From Hydractinia symbiolongicarpus (taxonomy: Eukaryota; Cnidaria; Hydrozoa; Anthoathecata; Hydractiniidae), in contig NC_079880.1 of NCBI RefSeq assembly GCF_029227915.1, positions 15,954,001 to 16,018,000 of the forward strand: a DNA stretch of 64,000 nucleotides. The letters are read 5' to 3'. The notes below the pieces were generated by a model. The model saw only the letters and a list, made by a program, of their open reading frames with translations, had not been told where the DNA came from and ran no database searches. Made by a program: the position numbers and the translations under genes. Below, piece by piece: positions 35,691 through 46,984 of this stretch. The stretch's first letter is position 1. The number at the start of each line of letters is the position of its first letter.

Positions 35691-35881
35691 ACTTCTTATG
35701 CTTGGTTTCCACTATGAGATAGCGTGAGATAATTATTGTGTAGACATTTTTCAACTCATGCTATCTCATGATCTAAATATCAAAACTTTTTGATCTTTGA
35801 AAGCCTCTATCAATCGATTCCTTGATTTGTAAACCCGATTCTGTGCTCGGAAAGCGGCCATTCTGATCCTATCTTTTTTAT

Positions 35882-36820
35882 TCAAAGTTGTTTTTTCTTC
35901 CGCGGAGAGTTTTGATCGGAAATTAGCCATTGCAACCCTATTTTTTTATTCAAAATTTCTTTTTCTTCTGTGGAAAGATTTGCTCGGAAATCGGCCATCA
36001 TAACCCTCTTTTTTTCATTCAAAGTTTTTATTTTCTCCTTAGAAAGACTAGCATTCAAAGCAGCTTTTTTAAAACGATCCTTTTCTGTCGGATTGAGCAT
36101 CTTGTCACTTAGCTTTGTCAACACGGTCCTTATCAGGTTCCAATTTATTCGTGTGGCGTTTTCACTCTTTCGAGCATTAATTTTCCCTTTTTGAAATGTT
36201 TTTTGCAAATATGTTTTTTCAGCATCCGTAATATTAATATTAAAATGTTGCAAGTCACAGAACAATCTTTCGTTTTGAAAATGTGATAGATATAAATACT
36301 TAATGTATGACTCAGCTTCCCTGGTAGAGTTGAATTTCAAAAGAACTGATGTACCGGAATTGTGTGGTAAGCCTAGCAAATCGCGACTATGAGAGTCAAA
36401 CACATACACAACCCCATTACACGATATATACGAAGTGCGGAAACTGCCAGCAACTATAATGCCACCATTGGCATATTCATGGGCACGGAGAAAAGAAGTA
36501 CTATTTCTTGAAAGTTCAAATAAATAGGAATCTGACTTTTCAATTTGAATATGCCCGTTTTCAGTTGCAATTAAATTAGGCAGGTCGTCTAAAGCAAGAT
36601 ATTGACTGGTGTAACCTAGGCTGATATAAAGATCATTCCCTAGTGTCAAAACACGATTAAGATCCCATTCAGTCCAGTAACGCATAGACGCAATAGAAGA
36701 GTAACAGATGGCCCATAAAGCATTGCACATCCATTGGCTACCCGCTGATTCTCCAAATCTAGAATCACCTTGATAAAATGAGCCTATTACTATTTTATCT
36801 GGGTTGACATGCCCTGTCAC
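35882..36820 (-). CDS. USP-like cysteine-protease domain protein, element-associated
   Basis: A 312-codon minus-strand frame, opened here by GTG with a stop just upstream, so the real start may be in a lost exon. Residues about 10-190 resemble the herpesvirus tegument-type (C76-like) deubiquitinase fold often found in transposon-encoded proteins: GSFYQGDSRFGESAGSQ, NALWAICYS, LGNDLYISLG, LDDLP, then VYVFDSHSRDLLGLP, where the HSRD region would carry the catalytic His, and GTSVLLKFNS. In relatives, as I recall them, the nucleophile Cys follows the Q of the first motif. Here that position is Trp (QWMCNAL), with a Cys two residues later, so activity is doubtful. The C-terminus (210-312) has repeats with a basic xxFRANLSTEEKE pattern, seen in Helitron-type proteins. 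Role unknown; likely a mobile-element accessory gene. Confidence 0.5.
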   Translation of the reverse strand: MTGHVNPDKIVIGSFYQGDSRFGESAGSQWMCNALWAICYSSIASMRYWTEWDLNRVLTLGNDLYISLGYTSQYLALDDLPNLIATENGHIQIEKSDSYLFELSRNSTSFLRAHEYANGGIIVAGSFRTSYISCNGVVYVFDSHSRDLLGLPHNSGTSVLLKFNSTREAESYIKYLYLSHFQNERLFCDLQHFNINITDAEKTYLQKTFQKGKINARKSENATRINWNLIRTVLTKLSDKMLNPTEKDRFKKAALNASLSKEKIKTLNEKKRVMMADFRANLSTEEKEILNKKIGLQWLISDQNSPRKKKQL

Positions 36821-36829
36821 TAGCCATTA

Positions 36830-37735
36830 GAAAAGCCAAAGTAATATTTACACAAAAATTGAACAGAATGGAGCTGGTCTTAATAAGAGTGAGAAAATTT
36901 CTTCAGAAACAGTAGTTCTGAACTGAGTTGAGTGATTGAACCGAAAGTTGCAATAGCAATGATACGCCTAGATCATAAAAATGCAAAAAACAGTAAAATT
37001 ATCTTGCTAACTATAAATTTTTTATATTATTTTTTATTGTAAAAAAAATCTATCCTATAAGTTATATATATGTAAAGTATATTGTAAGATCAAGGTAGTG
37101 TCCAAGTCTGACAAGAGATTAAATAGTAACAAAGTAAACGTGTGTAAACAAATAACCAAGTAAACCGCTTGACCTATAAGAAAAGAAGAAAAAAAATTAC
37201 ACAAAATTTTGTAAATGTGGAATGCTCTATATCTATATGTATCAATTACAAAGGGAAGAAACTTTTGCAAGCAGGAAAATTCGCGAAATTTAGGGACCAT
37301 CAAACGCTCCATTTTTAATTTCACAATCCAAATTAATACCCCATAAAGTAAATTATGAGGATAATGTTACTAAATATTTCAAGACCGTATTAAAGAAAAA
37401 AAATAGTGTTTGTCATCTTGAATTTGCAAAGTTTCCTAAAACCCTTAAAGTACGCATATATTGCTGTGTAAGTCAACCAAAATATTTGTTCAATAATAAT
37501 AAATTGTTATATATAGCATATATATATGGTGAGTACATAGATTCACTTCAGTCGTGTGCGATCTTTTTAACACCCCTGAATCAAATAGTAGACACTAATT
37601 CTCCATGCCTTCATAGAAGTAGTAGAACTTTATATTTCGTAGAAGTGTGATAAAAAACATGTTTTCTGTGTATATGAAAAGGTTAACAATTTCAAACTTT
37701 TAATTTCTCAAGAACCATACTCTTTTGTGCCTAAT
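36830..37735. other. No gene recognised
   Basis: AT-rich sequence. One minus-strand open frame (37055-37324) has no recognisable feature. Confidence 0.5.
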
Positions 37736-37737
37736 TG

Positions 37738-38225
37738 TAGGGGGGGGGGGGTCGAATAAGAAAAGGGGTGGGTACTCTGGGAAAAATTTTCTTAAAGTGG
37801 GGAGTCATAATATAATGACCTAAGGGGGTATTACAAGATTTTCTGTAAAATGGCGGGAGGGGGGGGGGGGGGGGGGGTTAAAACGACTAACTATAAATAA
37901 ACTACTAGTGAAACAACTAAAAATAAAGATAACAATGCTTTTGACATGTTTAAGGAATGAACTGTGCCAACATTTTGTTAAAATTTGTTATTTTTAACCT
38001 GTAAATAGTATTTGGTCTTGAGATTCGTTCCAAAAGAGAGCTGTGTTTTGATTATAAGAAAAGATGCTGCTTTGTGATATCCAAAAAACTTATTATGGGG
38101 GGGGGGGGGTGATAATAAAATGAGGTGGGTCTCATTCTCAAATTTCGATAAAATGGGGGGGGGGTCATTATAAAATGATTTTAGGGGTGAAAAATTCGAA
38201 AAAGTGCAATTTGAACCCCCCTCCA
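37738..38225. repeat. Twin G-run modules
   Basis: Two similar modules each carry long G runs: 10 G at about 37741 and an 18-G stretch near 37860, then 11 G at about 38098 and 9 G near 38154. Shared words lie between them (AATAA.A..G.GGTGGGT, TAAA.TGGGG, GTCAT.ATA.AATGA). The runs could form G-quadruplexes. Probably a duplicated repeat element. Confidence 0.6.
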
Positions 38226-38573
38226 CAATTAAGCAGAAAAGAGTAAGCTAACTGCAATTTCATTTTGTACAATGAGCGAAGCAGATTTTCACCAAGAACT
38301 CCATTATTTTGGATATGTACGAAAAGCCTGATAATGTATTTTTACAGACAAATTCTACGGTCGAGTACAAAAATTTTAAATTGGCTATGAAAAACTGTGT
38401 TTTTGAAATGTTTTCCACCATCTTTGAAAGTCTTTTTGTAAATTGGGACAAAAACTCGAAATTGGCAAATAATATTTAAAATTTTAAAAATGGAATTATT
38501 TTTGCCAAAGGCCAATGTTCAAATTTTTGACAAAAATTAATTTTTGCGGATCGGTCACTTTTAGATTCTAAAG

Positions 38574-39345
38574 TTGCAAAATCCGCCACAATTTATTCCT
38601 GCGGTAATTGTAATAACAATCCAGAGTAACATGAAAATTGTAAACTATTTGGATTGTACCTTCAACTTAAACAACGGAACCTATAAACCTTACCGTAAAC
38701 CTAATGACAAAACCAGTTACATAAACGTAGAATCCAACCATCCACCTTCAATTATTAAACAAGTTCCAATAGCCTTAGAAGAACGACTTTTACTACTGTC
38801 TGCAAACGAAAAAATATTTTACCAATCTACACCTTACGACGAACAAGCGCTCAAAAACTCAGGTTATTCCAAAAAAGTTACATACACAAACAAACAGAAA
38901 AACAATAACAGAAAAAACAGAAAAAGAAATATAATTTGGTTTAATCCCCCCTACAGCGTAAATGTTAAAACAAGAATCGCAAAGCAATTTTTATCACTAA
39001 TCGACAAACATTTTACTAGAAAACATAAGTATCACAAAATATTCAACCGAAACAATGTTACAGTAAGTTACAGTTGCGTGCCTAACATGAAACAACACAT
39101 AGATGCCCATAATAAAAACATTATTAACACCAAACCTTCCCAAAAAGAACAAAACTGCAACTGCATCAAAAAAGAACAATGTCCCCTAAACAACCAATGC
39201 CTAACACCATGCATTGTTTACCTAGCTAATCTGATGTCTGAAGAAAATCCACGGTATGAGGCAAATTATATTGGCATTAGCAAAGTGGCATTTAAAAAAC
39301 GTTACGCAAACCATAAGAAATCATTCAACACTGATACATGAATGA
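38574..39345 (+). pseudogene. Penelope-like element: RT C-terminal region and GIY-YIG start
   Basis: A 255-codon frame matches the region after the RT core of Penelope-like elements: NYLDCTFNLNNGTYKPYRKP, NHPPSIIKQVPIALEERLLL, NIIWFNPPYSVNVKTRIAKQ, SYSCVPNMKQHI, the Cys-rich linker CNCIKKEQCPLNNQC, then the GIY-YIG endonuclease start YIGISKVAFKKRYANHKKSF. It stops prematurely and is followed by a LINE. The expected continuation of the endonuclease region (GNPKIRWKIIKKC, NCNLCLNEKYEIL) reappears at 44063-44224. The RT core is missing on the 5' side. Confidence 0.75.
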
Positions 39346-39676
39346 TACAGCTTTATCTCTCAGAAAAAAACTCACACTATTTCTAGGTCCCTGAGTTTAA
39401 GTTTAAGTTTAAGATCAAGCAGGTGTGGAAACAAATTAGTTCGTGAAGCACCTTAAAGATGAAAGCCAGGTGTGGAGACAACTTAGTCTGAGATACACCC
39501 AGAAGTTGGTTGGTTGCGTTTGGGTTTCTCAAAGCTGAAGGAGGCATCACACATTTGCTGGTTCTGATAGGAGACAAGGTTACCTTTGTCGGCCCGCACT
39601 TATGGATGAATCACAGGTATGGAGATCTACTTGACCAAAAAAAGTTCCATCTCGATATACTGATGATGTAAATGAT

Positions 39677-40717
39677 TTGAACAAAAGCACTGATGTCAAT
39701 AATACAAGTGAGAAATTAAAATGCGATAGTGGTATCTGTGTGACATTGATGTTATCAGAAGATGACCAAATCAAATGTAGTCGATGTGGTAGATGCTATT
39801 GTACAGTATGTAGTGATGTTACTCGAGAATCTTTAAAATCAATTAATGACGTAAAAGGAAGTTTGTGGTTTTGTACAACTTGTTTAAATCCTGCTATGCA
39901 AGCTATTTCAACAGACATAGAAATTGAGGAAAAAAACAATGAATATTTGAGTAGTATCATAAAGAGACTTGAAATATTAGAAGAAAATTACACAAAACTT
40001 GAACAAGATCTGACAAGCAAAGTGGATACAACCAATATTACTAATAACATTTCCTAATTGCAAGTTCAGTTAAATGAACAAAAACTTAGAATTGATGCAT
40101 GTGAAAACGTTGTCAATAATGATATTCAAGCAAGTGTCACTCAGGAAAAGCCTCTTGTGCAGAATTCCAATAAGGATGTTGTTTTACAAATAACTGAAGC
40201 AGTCAATGACAATTTATGCAGAGAGAAAAACATTATTATTTTTAACCTTAATGAGTCAACTGATAATGACAGAAAAGAACGTGACAAGGCAATAGTTACT
40301 AATTTAGTTGATTTTCTTTGTGAAAGAATAGATGTAAAATTTAAATGTAGCAGACTGGGTAATGTTGATAAACAAAGTAGTGACAATGATAATCAGACTG
40401 TTCCTGTGGAAATGCCTAAACATAGGCCGCTAAAAGTTGAGTTTGCTAGTATCAATATAAAATCCAATATTATGAGCAATTGTAAAAAACTTGGAAATGA
40501 GGACTGTCCTCAGGATTTGCAATCAATAGGTGTTGCTCATGATATGTCCGTGGAGGAACGAAAGAAGGACAAAGAATTGCTAACTCAGGCAAATAAAATG
40601 AGCCGTACACAAAGTGATGTTCCAAAAAACTTCATATACAAGGTGAGAGGTCCACCGTGGAATCGCAAAATAGTAAAAATAAAATTCAAACAGGCCATTA
40701 CTCAAGAAAATCATTGA
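39677..40717 (+). pseudogene. LINE ORF1 with PHD-type zinc finger and coiled coil
   Basis: One frame runs through 39677-40717 with a single in-frame TAA at 40055-40057. Residues about 30-75 hold CSRCGRCYCTVCSD and WFCTTC, a PHD/zinc-finger pattern seen in CR1/L2 ORF1 proteins. A Glu/Lys-rich helix follows (YLSSIIKRLEILEENYTKLE), a likely coiled coil for trimerisation. The second half (NIIIFNLNEST, DKAIVTNLVDFLCERIDVKF, RPLKVEFASINIKSNI) is RNA-binding-like and rich in charged residues. Established knowledge: LINE ORF1 proteins coat the element RNA. Confidence 0.7.
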
Positions 40718-43500
40718 AAATCTGGAGTACAAATTCAGACGTTTTTACTAAATTCAAAAAACAAGATCTGGAAGCTAGACTACATGAACAGCCTGATATA
40801 ATTGCCATATCTGAAGTAAAACCCAAAAGTTATTCCCGTACACTGTCACTTGTGGAATATCAGATTGCAAACTACTCCTTAGAACCTGTTTTAATTAACA
40901 CTGATGTTGGTCGTGGAATTATTGTTTATATTAAAAGATCTATCAAGTAAAATGTTATAGACTTATGTGATATTGTTGATGATCCACCTGTTGAAGTATT
41001 GGCATTGGAAATAAAACTTTATAGGTCAGATATTTTTTTATTTGTATATGTGTACAGAAGCCCCAAAAGCACTGCAGATAATACCCTTAAAATCAATGGG
41101 TTGTTAAGAGCTTTGTCTGCTTGTAGATACAGTCACAATTAGTAAATGGTGATTTTAATTATCCAAAAATTGACTGGGATAATTGGACGGCCCATGGTAA
41201 TGAAGAGAGCTTGAATTTTATTGAATGTCTAAGAGACTGCTACTTCAATCAGTTGATTACAAAACCCACCAGAGGGAGAGGAAATAATAACCCATCAATA
41301 CTTGATCTTGTCATTACAAATGACGATGATTTTATAGAAACTTGTAACACGTTTTCTCCTCTCGGCAAAAGTGACCATTCCGTGGTAGAAGTGGTTTTTA
41401 AATGTGAAGTGAATGAAATAAGGAAAAAATCTGTTCCACAATATCATAAAGGTGATTATACCAGTATGGACAAATTATTCGATGAGCGATTTAATGAATT
41501 GATAAGATATACACCAGATGTAAATCTGCAGTGGGATATATTAAGTAAAACTCTCACGGAAGCTTGTGATAAATTTATTCCTCGCAGTAAAGTAAATAGC
41601 CAAAAGAAACACAAAGCACCTTTGGACAGAAATGCATTAGCCAAACTAAGAAAAAAGCATAAGTTGTGGAAAAAATATTTACAAACAAGGGATGGACAGG
41701 ATTATTTAGAATACCGTAAAATAAGCAATCAACTCAGAAATTTAACAAGAAAATGTGTTAAAGCCACAGAAAAGTCTATATCTAAAGCTGCTAAGAAAAA
41801 CCCAAAACAGTTCTGGAAATATGTTAACAACAAGCGCAAATCTAAATCAGAAATACCCAGTTTAAAAAGAACTGATGGTAAATTAGCTGAGTCAAGTAAA
41901 GAAAAAGCCGACACTTTATCAGAATTCTTTGCAAGTGTATTTACATCAGAACCACCAGGGACTTGGACGCCAAAGAATAAACCAAACATTGTGAATAGTC
42001 TTAGTATTACCATAACAGAAAAAATGGTGTATGACAAGTTATGTAACCTCAATATTTCTAAGTCCCCTGGACCCGACAATATGCATCCACGTGTATTGAA
42101 AGAGCTTGCAGATGTATTAACGCCAGCAATAACTGAAATTTTTAACAATTCCTTGATATCTGCAACTGTACCTGAGAAATGGAAGTTACTAATATTAGTG
42201 CTATATTCCAGAAAGGAGACAAGAACTTACCAACAAACTACCGTCCTGTAAGTTTAACATCAATTTTATGTAAAATCCTTGAATCATTTATTAAAGATGC
42301 ACTCGTGAAATTTTTGGTAGATAATGGTTTGTTGTCTAATAAGCAATATGGGTTTATATCTGGAAGATCCACAGTACTACAGGTAATCAAAGTTTTGGAT
42401 AAGTGGACTGAGATTCTTGATAGTGGGGGAGCAGTAGATGTAATTTATTGTGATTTTATGAAAGCCTTTGATAAAGTACCACACAATAGGTTGATAGCAA
42501 TACTTCAGTTTCAAGGACTTTCTATCAAACCGATTCCAACGCGTGGTGATAAATGGTGAAGAGTCAGACTGGGCTGAAGTGATTAGTGGGGTTCCACAGG
42601 GATCTGTGTTAGGACCAATTTTGTTTGTGATTTACATTAATACCATAATACAGGAAGTTCAATACTCGGATATATTCTTATTTGCTGATGATAATAAATT
42701 ATTTCGTAAAATATTTTCGAGTGAGGACTCTCGCAAACTACAAGAAGATCTAAATAGTATAGTGCAGTGGTTTAATAATACCCTGTTGAAATTTCATCCA
42801 GATAAATGTGTTGCAATGAGAATAACTACAAAAAATAGACTATCAAGTCCATGCAATTACGTTATGAATGGTTCCGCCCTTAGAAATACAAGTTGTGAAG
42901 AAGATCTTGGTATTTTCAAACCACATTTCATCAAAGGTTAAAAAAGCAAATCAGATTATGGGCTTGATTCAAAGGACATTTGACTATATGGATAATGAAA
43001 ACTTTGTCTTGTTGTTCACATCCCTTGTCAGACCACATATTGAGTATGCTAACACAGTATGGTGTACATTCTTGAAAAAGGACATGTTGATTGTGGAAAA
43101 CGTACAACGTAGAGCTACGAAAATGCTCCCAGGTATGAAGGATTTAACATATGATGAAAGGCTCAGGTTACTGAAACTTCCCTCATTATTCTACAGAAGA
43201 TATGATTGAGACATTCAAGATAACTAATAATGTTTATGACGAAGCTGTTACTGAGAACTTGTTATTGCCAAAATTGTCAACACCAGAGGAGACGATAAAG
43301 CACTTTTTAAAAGAAGCTGTAGCTTGGATTTGCGAAAGTTCTCATTCACGAATCGTGTAGTGACTTTATGGAATTCTTTACCTGAGGACACAGTGTCATG
43401 TAACACAGTGAATCAATTTAAAATGAAGCTAGACAAATTATGGTCTGATAAAGACCAATTATATTATTATGATCTGGATATTACTAATTTCATATATTAG
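40690..43500 (+). pseudogene. LINE ORF2: APE endonuclease and reverse transcriptase
   Basis: With frame changes the plus strand reads endonuclease motifs KIWSTNSDVF, DIIAISEVKPK (metal-binding Glu), GDFNYPKIDW, and SILDLVITNDDDF...KSDHSVVEV (catalytic Asp-His). RT motifs follow: NYRPVSLTSILCKILES, motif A YCDFMKAFDKVPHNR, motif [12 protein letters not shown], motif C FLFADDNK, thumb SSKVKKANQIMGLI and IEYANTVW, and C-terminus TNRVVTLWNSLP. At least five breaks are visible (stops after 40950 and near 41140, frame changes near 42200, 42540, 42900 and 43210). Established knowledge: ORF2 nicks the target and copies the element RNA there. All key catalytic motifs are still recognisable, but no single product can be made. 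Confidence 0.8.
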
Positions 43501-43536
43501 ATAGGGAGGAGTGTCTTTGTGAATGGGGTGTTTGAA

Positions 43537-43567
<31 letters not shown>

Positions 43568-43974
43568 CAGATTAACCTCACTAATTTCGTTATTATCATA
43601 CTCTTTTCTTGTTTGTTTGTGTTTGTTTGATTGTTTTGCGATCATTATTTTTTTTTAATTGCCTTTTTTTCAAATTTTATTTATAATCTAAAGCAAAGTT
43701 AAATATTTTACCAATTACATTTTAAAAAGTAATAAAAATTTAAAATCATAGTATTTCATACCTGGTACACAGATGTATTTGAAATCGCAGTGTAAATGTA
43801 TTTACTCAAATTGACTGAGAAGCCTCCTTGTTCAATTCCTTTTAGGTAGCTGCTATAAGGTTAATTCAAATCTTATCCATGTTCTTTACCGAGCTTCCAT
43901 TCTTGTCCAGGGAGTTTATTATTTAATTATTTTTATTTTCTGGTTTTTTTGTTGTTTTTTTTGTTTTTGTTTTT

Positions 43975-44410
43975 TATCTATTTATTATGAGCTGACCCTA
44001 AAGGTTGTTGTAACCTGAAATTATTGTCAGAATACACTATACTATACTTTATCAAAAGAAGTATGGCGATTGAAGAAGAAAAAGGAAACCCGAAAATTCG
44101 ATGGAAAATTATCAAAAAATGTTCCCCGTATAAACCCAATTTAAAAAACTGTAACCTCTGCCTTAACGAAAAGTATGAAATTTTAACCTTTAAAGGAAAC
44201 AACCTTTTGAACCAGAAAAAATAAACTTATATCAAAATGTAGACACCAAAACAAATTCTTGTTGGCCAATTGTGACACTAATGACTGACGTCAAATGAAG
44301 TCATTGCATATACGTGAGAACATGATATTGAATATTAAACGTAAACTTTGTAAATTTTTAGTCAGTTGGCTGAAGATTGTGTTCAAAGAACGCATGAAAC
44401 TTTGAGTTCC
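43975..44410 (+). mobile_element. Penelope-like element 3' end
   Basis: The frame from about 44063 gives GNPKIRWKIIKKCSPYKPNL and CNLCLNEKYEILTFKGNNLL, the end of a GIY-YIG endonuclease in Penelope elements, then after a frame change ISKCRHQNKFLLANC-like codons. The 3' end holds CTGAAGA (44370-44376), a 15-nt stem-loop and GAAAC (44396-44400), like a degenerate hammerhead ribozyme core. It continues the fragment at 38574-39345 across the inserted LINE. Confidence 0.65.
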
Positions 44411-44510
44411 AAACGAAGTTGTTTTTTTCATTCTACACACTGTATTTGCTCTATTATCTTATTGAGCACTCTTTAATGAAAAAGAAATTAAAGTACTTAG
44501 TACGCTTGTT

Positions 44511-44722
44511 ACATATATATATATCTATATCTATATATATCTATATATATATATATCTATATATATCTATATATCTATATCTATATCTATATCTATATAT
44601 ATATCTATATATCTATATATATCTATATATCTATATATATCTATATTATCTATATCTATATTATCTATATTATCTATATCTATATCTATATATCTATATC
44701 TATATCTATATCTATATATCTT
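44511..44722. repeat. (TATATC)n-like microsatellite
   Basis: About 210 bp of mixed TATC/TATATC units. The long open frames across it encode only Ile/Tyr/Leu repeats and are artefacts. It lies between the Penelope 3' end and a retrotransposon integrase fragment. Confidence 0.95.
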
Positions 44723-44727
44723 TAAGA

Positions 44728-44985
44728 AACTGTTTTTTTCCAGACATTTTTGTTGATGTTCTGTTGAAAATGCTGCTGTATGCACAAGTTGTGCTAAAAC
44801 GCTTTCATAACAATTGTGAATACAGTCCCAACCAGTTGGTTTTAGGAAGAAATTCTAATCTTCCAGCTTTCCTCAATTTACTTTTATTTACTTCGACCCC
44901 ATGTAAATTGATTGCAAAGCATTTGAATGCCCTCTATTTAGCTAGGAAGGCATACATAGAGTGCGAGTCTTCTGAAATGGCGTAC
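44728..44985 (+). pseudogene. LTR-retrotransposon integrase C-terminal fragment
   Basis: The frame reads YSPNQLVLGRNSNLPAFLN, a typical motif after the integrase core of Gypsy-type polyproteins, then [20 protein letters not shown]. At about 44985 it passes without a gap into a LINE RT motif in another frame, marking an insertion or recombination junction. Confidence 0.55.
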
Positions 44986-45713
44986 CACAAGGCTCTGTTC
45001 TAGGACCCCTCCTTTTCTTACTCTATATCAATGACATTCCTGATGCAGTAATTAACTCTGAAACTTTCCTATTTGCTGATGACACTTGTCTCCTATATTC
45101 TCATAAAGATCTCAGCATTATCAAAAAGAAAGTTAACCTTGATCTAAAACTCTTACTACAATGGCTGAATGCTAATAAGATAGCTCTTAACGTGACCAAA
45201 ACAGAAGTTATCCTTTTCAGAAATATCAGGGGAAAAAATTAACTATGACATCAAGTTGAAACTAGGTGGTAAACGTCTCTCACTCTCATCATCAGTCAAA
45301 TACCTGGTTTACTTGAATGAAAATTTAGGCTGGTTCTATCATTATAAGACCCTTGCTCTTAAACTTCGTAGCGCTAATGGTATTATCTCAAAACTACGTT
45401 ATTACTTATCTCGGAAAACCCTACACACTGCATATTTTGCCCTTTTTCACTCTCATCTATCATATGCAACTCAAGTCTGGGGTCAAAATCTTCCACTCAA
45501 CTCTCATATTTTTAAACTACAAAAATCTGCAGTTTGCCTCACAACTTTTTCTGATTACTACCCTCAACCACTCTTTGATACTCTAAATATACCTCTCCTT
45601 GCTGATATAATTTTCACATTAAACGTTTGTTACTGTATAAAACTCTTAACAACTTATCTCCTAAGTATATACAAAATTTTTTCAATCAGACTTATCTGCC
45701 AAATACTCATGTA

Positions 45714-46770
45714 CAGTACAGTCCAGATGTAAGCGGTAGTTGTTTGTCTTTTGTTCTTATTAATTATTTTGCGAGTCTTGAAGTCATTAACTTGCACGTA
45801 ATAAACAAAGGATTATTGAAGAAAAAATAGCTTATTATAACTGCGCGTAACTATTGTTAAATAGTGTTAACATAACTATTTCCAATAGCATATTCGCAAA
45901 TGTTATCAACTCTATCAATGTGACACGAAGAGCCATTGTTTAATAGTTTTATTAAATAAAAGTTTTGCATGGAAACTAAATAAACTAGCAAGAAGGCATT
46001 GTTGGTTGCACGGATTAAGTAAAGCTCTTAAGCGATAGAAATTATTATATTTTAACAAAGATTGAAACTTTAATTTTGATAGAAAAGTTTTTTAGATCGC
46101 TTTTTAAAAGTTTAAAAATGAATAGCGGCGATAGAAATGTTTTTTTAGATCGCATTTTAAAAGTTTAAAAACGAAAAACGGCGACAGAAATGTTTTTTAA
46201 GATCGCATTTTAAAAGTTTAAAAAAGAAAAACGGCGAGAGAAATGTTTTTTAAGATCGCATTTTAAAAGTATAAAAACGAAAAACGGCGATAGAAATGTT
46301 TTTTTAGATCGCATTTTTAAAGTTTAAAAACGAAAAACAGCGATAGAAATGTTTTTTTAGATCAATTTTTTAAAAGTTTAAAAACGAAAAACGGCGATAG
46401 AAATATTTTTGCGAAGATGTGTCTCCTTCTCTTTTAAACCTCCTTGCTTATTTTTTTTTAAATATTTAGATCATTGGATTTGTTGTTTTTTTAAAATAGC
46501 TTGTGTTTTTTATATATATCGAGATTAAAATCGCGTTACTATAATTAGTTTCGTTGTTAAAAAAATATAAATTCAATGGCCTTCGTGTTTAACTTTTTCT
46601 CGCGCAGAGTATTGTTTATAAACAATGATTCTTGCTATGCTTTTGTTTTTAACACGAAGCAATTAATTTCGCACAATTTGAAAGGAACTCGCTATCCTAT
46701 TGTTTTTTGAATGAAAGCAATTTTTTTTGCAAGTTGAGCGTGCGCGTATGCTTACATCTGGACTGTACTG
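45714..46770. mobile_element. Mariner-type MITE, 1057 bp, perfect 21-bp TIRs
   Basis: The left end starts CAGTACAGTCCAGATG and the right end is its exact inverse over 21 bp. Both sides are flanked by TA, the Tc1/mariner target duplication. It interrupts a LINE RT frame that continues on both sides. The interior has no transposase. Its right half is a 53-bp tandem array (46056-46415). Confidence 0.9.
46056..46415. repeat. 53-bp minisatellite, about 7 copies, inside the mariner-type MITE
   Basis: Unit AAAGTTTAAAAACGAAAAAC followed by GGCGATAGAAATGTTTTTT and AGATCGCATTTT. It is the inverse complement of the 31150-31365 array, about 15 kb away. Confidence 0.9.
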
Positions 46771-46984
46771 TAACTAGAGGATGCTCCTACAAACTTCTTT
46801 CTATACCATCTATTAGGACTTTAACATATGGTATGGATTCTATTCACTATGAAGCAATAAAACACTGGAACACTCTCCAAATTTACAACTCTTAAAATTT
46901 TTATTTTTTCCATATTGCTCAAAAACAAAAATAGTTTTGAAACTATACCTAAAGGTGGCCTCCTTAGATTAGCTTTTGCTAGTG

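Larger units (their letters stand above)
39390..43570 (+). mobile_element. Nearly full-length CR1/L2-like LINE
   Basis: About 4.2 kb holding a 5' UTR (from about 39390), ORF1 (39677-40717), ORF2 with APE endonuclease and RT (about 40690-43500) and a short 3' UTR. A 30-bp T run follows at about 43539-43568. It separates two halves of a Penelope-like element and is therefore an insertion. Both ORFs carry several stops or frameshifts, so it is inactive, but protein similarity is still easy to read, so it is not very old. Confidence 0.8.
44986..46895 (+). mobile_element. LINE RT fragment (third LINE lineage), split by a mariner-type MITE
   Basis: Begins exactly in RT motif B ([20 protein letters not shown]), then motif [13 protein letters not shown] and [20 protein letters not shown]. 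After frame changes it gives the RT C-terminal region (SYATQVWGQNL, LFDTLNIPLLADIIF, LSPKYIQNFFNQTYLPNTHV). It is cut at 45713 by a TIR element and resumes after 46772 with the last residues (CSYKLLSIPSIRTLTYGMDS, IKHWNTL). 5'-truncated, frameshifted and inactive. Confidence 0.75.

Noticed and set aside
44419-44785. Open frames with Ile/Tyr/Leu or Arg/Asp repeats on both strands
   Set aside because: Products of the TATATC microsatellite; only the part after 44728 has recognisable integrase sequence.
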